A stretch of DNA of 64,000 nt from Gammaproteobacteria bacterium (GCA_029248745.1 JAQWIT010000003.1:310001-374000), one strand, 5' to 3'. Positions 46,563-57,091 are shown, counted from the first letter of the stretch. Numbers and translations: made by a program. The notes: a model not told the origin generated them from the letters alone.

Positions 46563-48086
46563 TTATTTTTTTTGAATGCTGATGTCAGCAATGTTCTGGC
46601 GCCATTCTTTTGGCCCAGATTCGTGGACAGATTCACCGAGACTATCAACAGCGACAGTCACAGACATATTTTCGACATAAAACTCTCTAATTGATTCCAT
46701 TCCTAATTCTTCGAAGGCAACCACTCGAGAAGATTTAATCGCTTTTGAAACTAAATAGGCTGAACCACCAACTGCGATTAAGTAAACCGATCGGTGTTGC
46801 TTGATTAATGCCACGGTATCGGGTCCGCGTTCTGCCTTACCAATCATGCCTAATAAACCAGCTTTATCTAACATCATTTCAGTGAATTTATCCATGCGAG
46901 TAGCCGTCGTTGGGCCGGCAGGTCCAACGACTTCATCGCGAACGGGATCAACAGGACCAACGTAGTAGATAAAGCGGCCTTTAAAGTCTAACCCTTTGGG
47001 AAGAGGCTGGTTTTCTGCAAATAAATCAGCGAGTTTTTTATGAGCAGCATCACGACCAGTTAAAAGGTGACCCGTTAATAAAAGGGTGTCACCGGGTTGC
47101 CATGTTTCTATCTCAGCTTGTGTAATGGCATCTAGATCAATATGGCGGGTATTTTTCGATACTTCACGCGTGATTTCAGGCCAATCATCTGAGGCAGGTA
47201 GGGTAAATTGAGCAGGCCCGTTGCCATCTAGAATAAAATGAGTATGTCTGGTCGCAGCACAACTAGGAATAATCGCAACAGGCAATGAGGCAGCGTGGGT
47301 AGGGTAGTCATTGACTTTGACGTCCAAAACAGTGGTCAAACCACCTAAGCCTTGGGCCCCTATACCAAGCGCATTAATTTTTTCATATAACTCGATGCGC
47401 AGTTTTTCAGCTGCGGTTTTTGGCCTGCGTTCAATCAAAGCTTGAATATCAATTGATTCCATAATTGAAGACTTGGCCAACAGCATGGCTTTTTCAGCTG
47501 TACCTCCAATACCAATACCAATCATACCGGGAGGACACCAACCGGCGCCCATTGTGGGGATAGTATCTAAGACCCAATCAACCAAATTATCGCTAGGGTT
47601 AAGTGTGGTAAATTTTGCTTTGTTCTCTGAGCCACCGCCTTTAGCAGCGATATGAACTTCAACGGTGTCACCTGGCACTAATTCAGTATGAATAACGGCT
47701 GGTGTGTTGTCGCCAGTGTTCTTACGTGCACCGATAGGATCATCAACAATAGAGGAGCGAAGCACATTATCAGGATGTGTGTAGGCTCGCCGTACACCTT
47801 CGTTGATCATATCGTCAAGGCTAAGTTCGCTATCCCACTGTGCTGACATACCGACTTTAACAAAGACAGTAACGATACCAGTATCTTGGCAAATAGGTCG
47901 TTGGTCTTGCGCACAAAGCCGCGAGTTGATCAGAATTTGAGCGATAGCATCCTTAGCAGGAGGTGATTGCTCTTTATCATAGGCTGCTGACATAGCCTGA
48001 ATAAAATCTTTCGGATGATAGCAGGCAATAAATTGCAAAGCATCAGCTATGCTATCGATAAGATCTTGCTGCTTAATAATAGCCAT
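46563..48086 (-). CDS. Fumarate hydratase class I ([4Fe-4S])
   Basis: Oxygen-sensitive iron-sulfur fumarase of the FumA/FumB type, in the TCA cycle. N-terminal domain has the CQDTGIVTVFVKVG cysteine and GGSENKAKF; MGAGWCPPGMIGIGIGGT follows; the C-terminal beta domain contains GPAGPTTATRMDKF and IGKAERGPDTV. Length 507 is normal. proS is 5 bp upstream on the same strand. Confidence 0.93.
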   Translation of the reverse strand: MAIIKQQDLIDSIADALQFIACYHPKDFIQAMSAAYDKEQSPPAKDAIAQILINSRLCAQDQRPICQDTGIVTVFVKVGMSAQWDSELSLDDMINEGVRRAYTHPDNVLRSSIVDDPIGARKNTGDNTPAVIHTELVPGDTVEVHIAAKGGGSENKAKFTTLNPSDNLVDWVLDTIPTMGAGWCPPGMIGIGIGGTAEKAMLLAKSSIMESIDIQALIERRPKTAAEKLRIELYEKINALGIGAQGLGGLTTVLDVKVNDYPTHAASLPVAIIPSCAATRHTHFILDGNGPAQFTLPASDDWPEITREVSKNTRHIDLDAITQAEIETWQPGDTLLLTGHLLTGRDAAHKKLADLFAENQPLPKGLDFKGRFIYYVGPVDPVRDEVVGPAGPTTATRMDKFTEMMLDKAGLLGMIGKAERGPDTVALIKQHRSVYLIAVGGSAYLVSKAIKSSRVVAFEELGMESIREFYVENMSVTVAVDSLGESVHESGPKEWRQNIADISIQKK

Positions 48087-48091
48087 ATTGC

Positions 48092-49804
48092 TTAGCTGAC
48101 CATCAGTTGCTGAAGTTCTACCAGGACATCATCAATGGCAAACTTTGTTGAATGACCATCAGCGCGACGTTTATATTCAACGTTGCCTTCATCAAGCCCG
48201 CGTTCACCTAAAATGAGGCGGTGTGGAATACCAATCAAATCCATATCTGCAAAGGCAACACCAGGTCTTTGACCACGATCGTCAAGTAAGATATCAAAAC
48301 CTGCATTGACTAAAGTTTGGTACATCGCCTCAGCCGCTTCGCGTAAACGAGCAGATTTATGTGCATTGATAGGCACTAAGACAACTTGGAACGGGGCAAG
48401 CGCAAGCGGCCAAATAATACCGCGGTCATCATGATTTTGTTCAATTGCAGCAGCAACAACACGAGACACACCGATACCATAACAACCCATAGTTAGAATC
48501 TGTGACTTACCAGATTCAGCTAATACATTGGCATTGAGCTTTTCACTATAGTTATCACCGAGTTGGAAGATATGGCCGACTTCAATACCACGGACGATAT
48601 TTAACACGCCTTTGCCATCTGGGCTGGCATCACCGGCAACAACATTACGCAAGTCTGCAGTTTCTGGTTCGGGTAAATCACGGCTCCAGTTAACGCCAGA
48701 CAAATGTTGTTCATTTTGATTGGCACCACAAACAAAGTCAGCGATGTGGGCTGCGGCACGATCAACAATAACAGGAATCGTTAAACCGACAGGACCGATA
48801 GAACCAATATTTGCACCACAAGCTTCTGTAACTTGTTCCGGTGTCGCGAAAGTAAGGGGTGTCGCAATAAGCGGGTGCTTTTCAGCTTTAATATCATTTA
48901 GTTCGTGATTGCCACGGAGCACTAGTGCAACGACACTGCCTTCTTCGTTGCCTTTGACTAATAGCGTTTTTACGCATTGTTGCGGTGTGACTTTCATAAA
49001 GTCACACACTTGTTCAATTGTGTGTTGTTTTGGTGTATCAACGATTGTCATAACTCGAGTAGGAGCTGGGCGGTCACCTGCGGGGGCAACGGCTTCAGCA
49101 AGCTCAACATTAGAGGCATACTGGCTCTGATTGCTAAACGCAATGGCATCTTCACCCGAACTGGCTAGCACATGGAATTCATGAGATGCATCACCACCAA
49201 TACTACCGGTATCAGCTTGAACAGGTCTAAAATCCAAACCCATGCGCTCAAAAATACGAGAATAGGCAGCGAACATATCGTCATAAGTTTGTTGTAAAGA
49301 GTCTGTATCGAGATGGAAAGAATAGGCATCTTTCATCAAAAACTCTCTGGCCCTCATTAAACCGAAACGAGGACGAATTTCATCACGGAATTTCGTTTGA
49401 ATTTGGTAGAAAGTAATCGGTAATTGTTTATAACTACGAATTTCTTGCCGAACTAAATCAGTAATTACTTCTTCATGAGTGGGGCCATAGCAAAACTCAC
49501 GGTCATGGCGATCAGTGATGCGTAACAATTCCGGACCATATTTTTCCCAGCGCTGACTTTCTTGCCATAACTCAGAAGGCTGTATAGAGGGCATTAACAG
49601 TTCTTGTGCTCCTGCGTTAGCCATTTCTTCGCGAACAATAGCCTCTGCTTTACGTAATACTTTTAGACCCATGGGTAACCATGTATATAAACCTGAAGCT
49701 AAACGGCGAATTAAACCAGCACGAAGCATCAACTGATGACTAATGATTTCAGCATCAGCTGGCGTTTCTTTTTGAGTGGCGACGAAGACTTGAGAACTAC
49801 GCAT
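48092..49804 (-). CDS. proS: Prolyl-tRNA synthetase
   Basis: Class II synthetase with motif 2 ([27 protein letters not shown]), an INS editing domain (about 230-380) and an anticodon-binding C-terminal domain (VLVPINAH onward). Starts [19 protein letters not shown], characteristic of bacterial ProS. Length 570 is standard. Confidence 0.98.
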   Translation of the reverse strand: MRSSQVFVATQKETPADAEIISHQLMLRAGLIRRLASGLYTWLPMGLKVLRKAEAIVREEMANAGAQELLMPSIQPSELWQESQRWEKYGPELLRITDRHDREFCYGPTHEEVITDLVRQEIRSYKQLPITFYQIQTKFRDEIRPRFGLMRAREFLMKDAYSFHLDTDSLQQTYDDMFAAYSRIFERMGLDFRPVQADTGSIGGDASHEFHVLASSGEDAIAFSNQSQYASNVELAEAVAPAGDRPAPTRVMTIVDTPKQHTIEQVCDFMKVTPQQCVKTLLVKGNEEGSVVALVLRGNHELNDIKAEKHPLIATPLTFATPEQVTEACGANIGSIGPVGLTIPVIVDRAAAHIADFVCGANQNEQHLSGVNWSRDLPEPETADLRNVVAGDASPDGKGVLNIVRGIEVGHIFQLGDNYSEKLNANVLAESGKSQILTMGCYGIGVSRVVAAAIEQNHDDRGIIWPLALAPFQVVLVPINAHKSARLREAAEAMYQTLVNAGFDILLDDRGQRPGVAFADMDLIGIPHRLILGERGLDEGNVEYKRRADGHSTKFAIDDVLVELQQLMVS

Positions 49805-49865
49805 ATCCGGGATGTTATCCTATAACGGTTAAATGAATGAGAAAAAGGGTTAAAGTCGTAAAACA

Positions 49866-50201
49866 TTAGAAAGTTTGATGATTCCAGCCCCAATTCTGGC
49901 GCTCAGAATCAGTCATGCTGACATATATGCGCTCACCAGGAATGGATAAACGTTCCGAAATCAACTGACATAAGGCATCCGAAAAAGCAGAGCGCTCTGC
50001 TGGTAATCCCAGCGCACGGTAATCCAAAAAGGCTAGCGGAGCTGTACTGCCGCCCATCATCATATTTGGGTTATGGGCCGCGCTGACCATGACATAAGTT
50101 TCTTGTTTACCGGTAGCTTCGCTCACAGTTCGACTGGCAGCTGCTAGTAAAGCAGATTCGTCTTCAATCGTTTTGTTTGTCACAATATTTAAATAGGGCA
50201 T
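49866..50201 (-). CDS. MIF-like tautomerase family protein
   Basis: Macrophage migration inhibitory factor/phenylpyruvate tautomerase superfamily. The catalytic Pro follows the initiator Met (MPYLNIVTNK), and the pattern NPNMMMGGSTAPLAFLDYRALG and PGERIYVSMTD matches. 111 residues. AAGGAG lies upstream of the ATG. Physiological substrate in bacteria unknown. Confidence 0.9.
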   Translation of the reverse strand: MPYLNIVTNKTIEDESALLAAASRTVSEATGKQETYVMVSAAHNPNMMMGGSTAPLAFLDYRALGLPAERSAFSDALCQLISERLSIPGERIYVSMTDSERQNWGWNHQTF

Positions 50202-50212
50202 GTCTATTCTCC

Positions 50213-50675
50213 TTAATCGCAGTACTTTTGAACATCTTGTTTAAGTTGTTTAATTCTATTTTGCCGATCCACTTCGTTAATTTGGTCTTATTCGCCATTG
50301 GCTTTTTTTAGCTTGGCTATTGGGGTTATCAAGATATTTCTGAAGATTATTTGTAGCAAAGTCGCAATTTCTGGTTTTGGCTTGTTCGCGTTCCGACTCT
50401 TTCTGCTTGGCAATTACAGCCTCTTCTTTTTCTTTTTGATTAGTAGTTTGCTGCTCGATTAGTTTGTCGACGGCTTCTTGTGATTGTTCAGGAGTGACTT
50501 TGGGTCCTGTTACAATTTTGATAATATCCACTTCTCGATCAAGGGGGGCCCGTTGTGAAAAATTTACTTGCCCATCATCATCGATCCATTTGTATGCAAC
50601 TGTAGCCTGTGCAGTTGCTTGAAATGATAAAATTATAACGATAGAACAGCAGTACTTTAAATAATGTGTAAACAT
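50213..50675 (-). pseudogene. DUF4124-domain periplasmic protein with 3' frameshift
   Basis: Signal peptide (SIVIILSFQATAQA) then the DUF4124 core YKWIDDDGQVNFSQRAP and a Glu/Lys/Gln-rich coiled stretch. The track ORF ends RIRPN at 50277, but a neighbouring frame continues INEVDRQNRIKQLKQDVQKYC, the standard C-terminus of these proteins, to a TAA at 50213. A one-base indel near 50285 is the simplest explanation. It may still make a slightly altered protein. Confidence 0.65.
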
Positions 50676-50730
50676 TAACCAGCCTCCCCATCAAAAAATC
50701 TAATTTTACGTCAAACTAGCGGAACATAAC

Positions 50731-51588
50731 ATGTCTGAGTTGCCAAAACGCTTCGAAAAACATATAGAAGTTATGAAGGAGTGTGGCTTTGCAGTAGATA
50801 TATTGTCCGCAGAGACAGGATTATCTAAGCAGTTGACTAAGCAATTAATGCAAAAGGGCGCGGTTTGGCAAACACAAGGTAAAAAAACGCAGCGTTTGAG
50901 ACGCACAAAAAAAATAGTAAAAACAAATACCACATTGCATCTTTACTATGATGAATTGGTTTTAGAGCGCAAACCTCCTGAACCGACGTTAATTAGCGAT
51001 GAACATCGATATAGTGTCTGGCATAAGCCTTATGGTTTGTTATCACAAGGTTCAAAATGGGGTGACCATTGTACGATTACACGTTGGGCTGAGCAACATT
51101 TGTTGCCTCAGAGAAGCAGTTTTATTGTCCATCGCTTAGATAGAGCGGCAAATGGGTTAATCATTGTTGCTCATGAGAAAAAAGCAGCAGCAGCTTTATC
51201 AGCATTATTTCAGCAACGCGATATTGATAAACGTTATCAAATCTGGGTACATGGCAAATTCGAGGCCCCAGCGACGAAGAGTGCACCTTTTACTATTGAA
51301 CAAGAAATAGAAGGCCGGCATGCAAAAAGTCATTTTATTTTCTTACAATATGATGCAGAGAAGGACCGTTCTCAACTTGAGGTCAGAATAGAAACAGGAC
51401 GAAAGCACCAAATTAGAATACATAGTGCTTCAATGGGTTTTCCCGTCGTGGGGGATCGCTTATATGGCCATATAGGTGTGACGGGAAATTTACAGTTAAT
51501 GGCCTATTATTTAGCGTTCAAATGTCCATGGACGCAGCAAAATAAAGTATTCAATTTAAAAAGTACAAAGATTGAAAAAAATAGTTAA
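50731..51588 (+). CDS. RluA-family pseudouridine synthase
   Basis: N-terminal S4-like RNA-binding region (SAETGLSKQLTKQLMQKGAVW) and RluA catalytic domain with the Asp in VHRLDRAANGLIIVA, then KRYQIWVHG and RKHQIRIH. Length 285. Which rRNA or tRNA site it modifies cannot be decided from sequence; it resembles a paralogue of the RluC/RluD group more than RluA proper. Confidence 0.9.
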   Translation: MSELPKRFEKHIEVMKECGFAVDILSAETGLSKQLTKQLMQKGAVWQTQGKKTQRLRRTKKIVKTNTTLHLYYDELVLERKPPEPTLISDEHRYSVWHKPYGLLSQGSKWGDHCTITRWAEQHLLPQRSSFIVHRLDRAANGLIIVAHEKKAAAALSALFQQRDIDKRYQIWVHGKFEAPATKSAPFTIEQEIEGRHAKSHFIFLQYDAEKDRSQLEVRIETGRKHQIRIHSASMGFPVVGDRLYGHIGVTGNLQLMAYYLAFKCPWTQQNKVFNLKSTKIEKNS

Positions 51589-51632
51589 AAGTGTAATTTA
51601 GCTTATATGAAAAGCAGTAAGAAGGAATAGCC

Positions 51633-51857
51633 ATGACTGATTTCACACAAAAGAAGATTCGATCGGATGTCGAGTGGCTCGCTGCAGGTAACAGGGAACG
51701 TCGTTCGCATGAAAGGTGCGATGGCTATGATAGACGTGAAATGATCAGCTTCGTTCTAGAATAAGGCGATCGAGGTGGTTATCAAGTTCGTCGTAATAAT
51801 GCCAACGCATGGCAGAATGATCGCGTCTTTTATGTTAAAACAACGATTAAATTCTGA
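51633..51857 (+). pseudogene. Short charged-protein gene interrupted by TAA
   Basis: AAGGAATAGCC precedes ATG 51633. The frame reads MTDFTQKKIRSDVEWLAAGN and HERCDGYDRREMISFVLE, then TAA at 51762, and continues in the same frame GDRGGYQVRRNNANAWQNDR to TGA at 51855. The 74-codon whole looks like one small basic protein with a nonsense mutation. Unknown family. Nothing else is supported in 51589-51886. Confidence 0.5.
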
Positions 51858-51886
51858 TAAAGGGTAGTGCTGAAACAGGCGTGTTC

Positions 51887-53206
51887 TCATGTAGATAATA
51901 TACGAGGCAGATAATAAGCCTGACTGATTCCACGGGCAGCTAAAAATATTAGTAACGCAATCCATAAACCGTCATTTCCGTAGGGTTGTAGAATAAACCA
52001 AGCAGGCAAGTAACACACAAAAGCAGAAAGAAGCATTGTATTACGCATTTCTACGCTTCGCATGGCACCGATAAAAAGGCCGTCAAACAAATAACTCCAG
52101 ACGCCGATAAGTGGTGCTATCACTAACCATATTAAATAGTCTTCTGCACTATGAATCACCTCAGGTATGGTTGTTAAAAGTTGAATAATATTTGAGCCAA
52201 ATAGGCTATAGGTAAAGCTAAATAAAAGGGCAATCGCCACGGACCAAATAGCGGCATAGTGAAATCCTTTTTTTAATAAGGCTTGGTTTCCAGCACCAAT
52301 AGCTTTACCAGTAATGGCCTCAGTTGCATTAGCGAAGCCATCTAAGAAAAAAGCCATAAAAGTAATAAAGTGTAATAACACTGCATTGGCCGCCAGTGTC
52401 ACATCACCCTGCTTAGCCCCTTGTGCAGTGAAAAATGCAAAACAAAAGATGAGGCATAGGGTGCGAATGAAAATATTGCCATGCAGATTGAGTAGGGTCC
52501 TCCATTTAAACGGGCTGTCAAAAGTGATTTTGTTAATTAGTGTAAAGCCACGACGCTTTATTAGGAAATAGGCAAGCGCAAGACCGAGGTACTCAGCAAT
52601 AACTGAAGCAATGGCAACGCCTTCAACAGCGAGATTGAAAATAGTTACAAATAATAAGTCTAAAACGATATTACTGATATTGACGACCAAAATTAACCAC
52701 AATGCAGCACGAGTGTCACTGTGACCGATAAGCCAGCCTAAAATAACGTAGGTAGCCAGAATAGCGGGTGAGCTCCATATTCGAATAGTAAAATACTGTT
52801 GTCCTAATGTTGCAACGCCTTCACTACTTTCAATAACAGAAAAAGCAAGGTGCGAGAGTGGTATTTGGCAGAGGACTAGTACTACCGATATGACTAATGA
52901 TAGTTTAAGTGTTTTTCGTAAAATAAACTGTGTTTCTATACTGTTCCTCTCAGCGCGGCCAACAGCCTGTGCTGTTAACCCTGTCGTAGCCATTCTGAGA
53001 AAACCAAACCCCCAAAACAAAAAACTAAAAATCAGTGTACCGATCGCGATAGCGCCAACATAAGCTGGACTATCTAAGTGGCCAACAACGGCGGTATCAA
53101 CCATCCCCAAAATAGGAATAGAGATATTGGCCAAAATCATTGGGCCTGCCAGTTGCCAAATTTTTCGGTGCGTAATACTGGAAGTGTCAGTGAGAGAATA
53201 AGACAT
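51887..53206 (-). CDS. MATE-family efflux transporter (DinF-like)
   Basis: Twelve-helix multidrug and toxin extrusion transporter. IWQLAGPMILANISIPILGMVDTAVVGHLD in helix 1, ATTGLTAQAVGR and GFANATEAITGKAIGAGN (second repeat) fit the DinF branch. Length 439 is normal. The ATG has no Shine-Dalgarno and lies only 11 bases after a strong terminator hairpin of hppA. Export substrate unknown. Confidence 0.92.
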   Translation of the reverse strand: MSYSLTDTSSITHRKIWQLAGPMILANISIPILGMVDTAVVGHLDSPAYVGAIAIGTLIFSFLFWGFGFLRMATTGLTAQAVGRAERNSIETQFILRKTLKLSLVISVVLVLCQIPLSHLAFSVIESSEGVATLGQQYFTIRIWSSPAILATYVILGWLIGHSDTRAALWLILVVNISNIVLDLLFVTIFNLAVEGVAIASVIAEYLGLALAYFLIKRRGFTLINKITFDSPFKWRTLLNLHGNIFIRTLCLIFCFAFFTAQGAKQGDVTLAANAVLLHFITFMAFFLDGFANATEAITGKAIGAGNQALLKKGFHYAAIWSVAIALLFSFTYSLFGSNIIQLLTTIPEVIHSAEDYLIWLVIAPLIGVWSYLFDGLFIGAMRSVEMRNTMLLSAFVCYLPAWFILQPYGNDGLWIALLIFLAARGISQAYYLPRILST

Positions 53207-53216
53207 TTAAAAATAT

Positions 53217-53242
53217 AAAGCCACGTGCAAGCACGTGGCTTT
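53217..53242 (-). terminator. Terminator of hppA immediately ahead of the MATE gene
   Basis: Perfect 12 bp arms AAAGCCACGTGC / GCACGTGGCTTT around a 2-base loop, with ATATTTTTA following on the minus strand. It ends hppA transcripts 20 bp after the stop and leaves 10 bases to the next ATG. Confidence 0.85.
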
Positions 53243-53261
53243 AGCTTAAGTAAAAGAAAAA

Positions 53262-55274
53262 TTAAACAAGTAGAGGAGCAATAACAAGGCTCACAATAGC
53301 CATTACATTAATCAAAATATTCATTGAAGGGCCTGATGTATCTTTCAAAGGGTCACCAACAGTATCACCAACAACAACTGCTGTGTGAACATCAGAACCT
53401 TTACCCCCTAAATTACCTTTTTCGACATGCTTTTTGGCATTGTCCCAAGCGCCACCGGCATTAGCCATCATCAAGGCCATCATTACACCGGTGATTAATG
53501 CACCGCCTAACATGCCGCCTAATGCTTCGGGACCGATGCCAAAGCCGACAATGACAGGGGCCAGGATAGCTAACGCACCAGGCAAGACCATTTTATCTAA
53601 GGCTGCTTTTGTTGCGATATCCACACAGCGGGCTGTGTCGGGTTGTGCTGTGCCTTCTAATAGGCCAGGAATATCACGGAATTGGCGGCGTATTTCATGG
53701 ATCATATCGAAGGCAGCATCACCAACAGCAGTCATCGTTAGAGCACTAACTAAGAATGGAAAAATACCACCTAAAAACATCCCAACTAACACAACAGGAT
53801 TGTTAAGGAGTAATTGGAATTCACTGTCGCCAAGACTAATCGTCTCAATATAAGCACTGATTAATGCCAATGCAGCAAGGGCAGCAGCACCAATTGCAAA
53901 GCCTTTACCTATAGCAGCTGTTGTGTTACCTAACTCATCAAGGGAGTCAGTGATTTCACGTGTTTGTTCTTCCATTTCAGCCATTTCAGCAATACCACCT
54001 GCATTATCTGCCACGGGGCCATAGGCATCAATTGCCATGGTAATACCAACGGTAGCTAACATACCAACAGCAGCAATACCCACACCATATAACCCAGCAT
54101 AATGACTAGAAACAAAGATGATGGTAGCAATGGTGAGAACAGGAATAGCAACCGATTGCATCCCCAGCGCCAGGCCACTAATCATAACCGTAGCAGGACC
54201 AGTCTCACCGTCTTTAGCGAGTTTTCTAACCGGTGGCCCACCTGTATAATATTCAGTCACTAAACCAATAATGATTCCACCTACAGCGCCAGATAAGACG
54301 GCCATCCAAAGGTTGAATGTGCCACCCATTGAGAAGATCAGAATTAAAGCCACAACAACAAAAATAGCAGAAGAGCCCATGGTCCCAATTCTTAAAGCGA
54401 CTTCAGGGCTTTTGTCTGCAAAATGTTTAACAGCATAGATACCTGCGATAGAACACAGTAAACCGATAGAGGCTAGGGCAAGTGGCATAAACATGAGCGT
54501 TTGCTGGTTATCAGCCAGTTGATGGATAGCGGCTAAACTCATGGTGGATGCAATAGCGAGACTGGCAATCATTGAGCCACAATAAGATTCAAAAATATCA
54601 GAACCCATACCTGCAACGTCACCGACATTATCACCAACGTTATCAGCAATAACGCCAGGGTTACGAGGATCATCTTCAGGAATGCCTGCCTCAACCTTAC
54701 CTACTAAATCTGCACCAACATCGGCACTTTTAGTGAAAATACCGCCACCCACACGTGAGAATAATGCAACAGAAGAAGCACCCATACCAAACCCATGGAT
54801 GACATGCGCAGTATGCGGGTCAGAACCAAAAATTAAATATAAGATGCCTAAGCCAAGAAGCCCCATTGAAGCGACGGTCAATCCCATAATGGAACCACCG
54901 AAGAAAGCAACAGTTAATGCCTCTGAAGCGCCCTTATCTTGGGCAGCCGTAGCGGTACGAACGTTAGCCTGCGTCGCGGCGTACATCCCGATGTAACCAG
55001 CTGCACCTGAACATAAAGCACCAAGGAGAAATGCGAAGGCTGTTGTTCCGCCTAAATCACTCATCCAGATGGCTAACAGTACGATAGTGGAAAAAATAGC
55101 TAATCGCGTGTATTCAGCCTTCATGAAAACCATAGCACCGAGGTGTATTTGGTCCCCTATTTCAATCACTTTACCTGACCCTGCTGGTGCACTTTTAACC
55201 ATGCCATAAACCAAATAAGCACAGTAAAGACCAATGACACCGAACAAAGCCGGCACGAAACTCAACACTGACAT
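53262..55274 (-). CDS. hppA: Membrane-bound ion-translocating pyrophosphatase (K+-dependent type)
   Basis: Start moved to the ATG at 55274 ([20 protein letters not shown], with GGGG upstream); the longer track version adds an unlikely N-terminus. Substrate motifs [35 protein letters not shown] and SGPSMNILI are intact. The motif [14 protein letters not shown] has Ala where K+-independent enzymes have Lys, so a potassium-dependent enzyme is expected. Whether it pumps H+ or Na+ is not decided here. Length 670 with about 15 helices. Confidence 0.94.
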   Translation of the reverse strand: MSVLSFVPALFGVIGLYCAYLVYGMVKSAPAGSGKVIEIGDQIHLGAMVFMKAEYTRLAIFSTIVLLAIWMSDLGGTTAFAFLLGALCSGAAGYIGMYAATQANVRTATAAQDKGASEALTVAFFGGSIMGLTVASMGLLGLGILYLIFGSDPHTAHVIHGFGMGASSVALFSRVGGGIFTKSADVGADLVGKVEAGIPEDDPRNPGVIADNVGDNVGDVAGMGSDIFESYCGSMIASLAIASTMSLAAIHQLADNQQTLMFMPLALASIGLLCSIAGIYAVKHFADKSPEVALRIGTMGSSAIFVVVALILIFSMGGTFNLWMAVLSGAVGGIIIGLVTEYYTGGPPVRKLAKDGETGPATVMISGLALGMQSVAIPVLTIATIIFVSSHYAGLYGVGIAAVGMLATVGITMAIDAYGPVADNAGGIAEMAEMEEQTREITDSLDELGNTTAAIGKGFAIGAAALAALALISAYIETISLGDSEFQLLLNNPVVLVGMFLGGIFPFLVSALTMTAVGDAAFDMIHEIRRQFRDIPGLLEGTAQPDTARCVDIATKAALDKMVLPGALAILAPVIVGFGIGPEALGGMLGGALITGVMMALMMANAGGAWDNAKKHVEKGNLGGKGSDVHTAVVVGDTVGDPLKDTSGPSMNILINVMAIVSLVIAPLLV

Positions 55275-55428
55275 AAGCAGAACCCCATCTATAAAATTAG
55301 TAAATAGTGATATGAATAAACACGAACCCAATAATCAATTAATAAAGATAACGCTTCTTATACCTTGGATTGTATCAGCCTGTAAAGTTGTAAACAGCAA
55401 ACTCATGAATCTGCTAGATTAGTGGGTC

Positions 55429-56228
55429 GTGATTGGATGGGTAAGTTTCGCCTTAATAGGCATATCCGTGGGCATCAGTACTGGCTTATCAAGGCTAGGT
55501 AGGGGCTTAGTTAGCGTGCCTGCTTTATCATATATTTTAAACTTTTATGGTATGCCAGAAACACATTTAATACATATCGCCGTTAGCACATCTTTGATGG
55601 CAATCATCGTGACTTCCTTTTCATCATTACTCGCACATCATCGCGGGAAAAATGTGGATTGACAACTGATGAAAAGGCTTTTTATAGGCCTAATAGTGGG
55701 TGGCTTTCTTGGCGCATATTTCGCGACTTAATGTGCAGTCAATTGTTACAACGCTTTTTTGCTGTTTATGCTTTCTTGATGTCCATTAGGTTGTGGGTCT
55801 CAATACCTGTTTTAGAGATATCAACGCGCTTGTTAAAGCAGCCTTGTTTAGTTGTCTCTAGTGCTAGCTTTTGTGGTGTTTCCGCTTTGGCCGTGACGGG
55901 AGGAGGTACCATGGTTGTCCCGTATTTATTTTTGGCCGGACAAAAGATACAAACAGCCATAGGTACATCAGCCGCTTGCGCATTTTCAATCGCGGTTTCT
56001 GGGGTATTGGGTTTCATTGCTACGGGGCAACAACATCAAATAGCAGGAGAATGGCGAATAGGCTTCATTTATTGGCTGGCATTTTTAGGCTTGATTAGTA
56101 TCAGTATGATATCTGCACCATTAGCAGTAAAATGGTCAAGAAATTATCCGCTGGTTTCATCAGAACGCTTGTTCTCGTTAGTATCGATGGCGGTATCGAT
56201 ATCATTGTTTTTGGTTAGGAGTGTGTGA
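55429..56228 (+). pseudogene. TauE/SafE-family permease pseudogene
   Basis: Starts with GTG (VIGWVSFALIGISVGISTGLSRLGRG) and reads ISTSLMAI-like helices to AHHRGKNVD, where TGA at 55660 replaces the expected Trp. The frame continues QLMKRLFIGLIVGGFLGAYF, then a frameshift near 55728 moves the remainder into another frame (CGVSALAVTGGGTMVVPYLF, AIGTSAACAFSIAVSGVLGF). TauE proteins export sulfite or organosulfur anions. Ends by overlapping the rubredoxin region. Confidence 0.85.
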
Positions 56229-56396
56229 ATGAATAAATGGGTTTGTATGGTATGTGGCTTTATCTACGATGAAGAAAAAGGCCTACCTGAAGAGGGTATT
56301 ACGCCAGGTACACGTTGGGACGATATACCTGATGACTGGCACTGCCCAGAATGTTCTGTCGGAAAAGAAGATTTTGAAATGGTGGTTTTAGAATAA
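56229..56396 (+). CDS. Rubredoxin
   Basis: Below the ORF-track limit. 55 residues: [20 protein letters not shown] and [14 protein letters not shown], with the two CxxC knuckles (CMVC, CPEC) that hold one iron and the conserved Trp/Asp-rich loop ([10 protein letters not shown]). Starts directly after the TauE stop. An electron carrier; partner unknown. Confidence 0.96.
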   Translation: MNKWVCMVCGFIYDEEKGLPEEGITPGTRWDDIPDDWHCPECSVGKEDFEMVVLE

Positions 56397-56483
56397 GATG
56401 AAATGTGTATCTGAGTTTAATCAAGCATTAAATTCTTATATAATTATTTGATTTTATTCTTTGCTTATTTGGAGCACCATTTT

Positions 56484-57023
56484 ATGAATCTTGACCGAGT
56501 TGGTTCAGGGAAAAATTTACCTGATGACATTAACGTAATTATTGAAATTCCATCCCATTCCGATCCGGTTAAATATGAAGTTGATAAAGAAACAGGCGCA
56601 TTATTTGTTGATCGTTTCATGAATACGGCCATGTTTTACCCATGTAACTATGGCTATGTGCCCCATACCTTATCTGATGATGGCGATCCAGTAGATGTTT
56701 TAGTTATGAGCCCATACGCACTTATCAGTGGCTCAGTTGTACAATGTAGGCCAGTGGGTATGCTTAAAATGACAGATGAGTCTGGTGAAGATGCAAAGGT
56801 TATTGCTGTACCACACGATAAGTTGTACGACGATGTTAAAAACATCGAAGACGTATCACCCCGTTTATTAGATCAATTAGCGCACTTTTTTGAGCACTAT
56901 AAAGATCTAGAAAAAGAAAAATGGGTCAAAATTGAAGGTTGGGTTGGACTTGAAGAAGCAAAAGCAGAAATTATGGAAAGCGTGGAACGCTTTAACGAGG
57001 CACCAGTTAAACCACAATTCTAA
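56484..57023 (+). CDS. ppa: Soluble inorganic pyrophosphatase (family I)
   Basis: Start at the ATG 56484 ([11 protein letters not shown]) after TTGGAGCACC, not the track's 56448. Signature DGDPVDVLV with the catalytic aspartates and KWVKIEGW at the C-terminal region. 179 residues. Thus the cell has both a soluble and a membrane pyrophosphatase coded about 1.2 kb apart. Confidence 0.97.
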   Translation: MNLDRVGSGKNLPDDINVIIEIPSHSDPVKYEVDKETGALFVDRFMNTAMFYPCNYGYVPHTLSDDGDPVDVLVMSPYALISGSVVQCRPVGMLKMTDESGEDAKVIAVPHDKLYDDVKNIEDVSPRLLDQLAHFFEHYKDLEKEKWVKIEGWVGLEEAKAEIMESVERFNEAPVKPQF

Positions 57024-57049
57024 CTTTATCATGCGTTTAGATACATTTA

Positions 57050-57091
57050 TCGGCGGGCTGATATCTCATTAGACTCGCCGAGATTGTTTTT
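57050..57091 (+). terminator. Terminator after ppa
   Basis: Arms TCGGCG and CGCCGA around a mainly AT loop, then ATTGTTTTTA. It fits the gap between ppa and serB. Confidence 0.65.

Noticed and set aside
10003-55662. Stop codon reassignment as an explanation for the interrupted genes
   Set aside because: All three stop codons occur as interrupters, core genes end normally, and several loci also have frameshifts and deletions.
55659-56228. 189-codon ORF as an independent gene
   Set aside because: Its C-terminal two thirds are the displaced second half of the TauE permease; the first ~25 residues are out-of-frame sequence.
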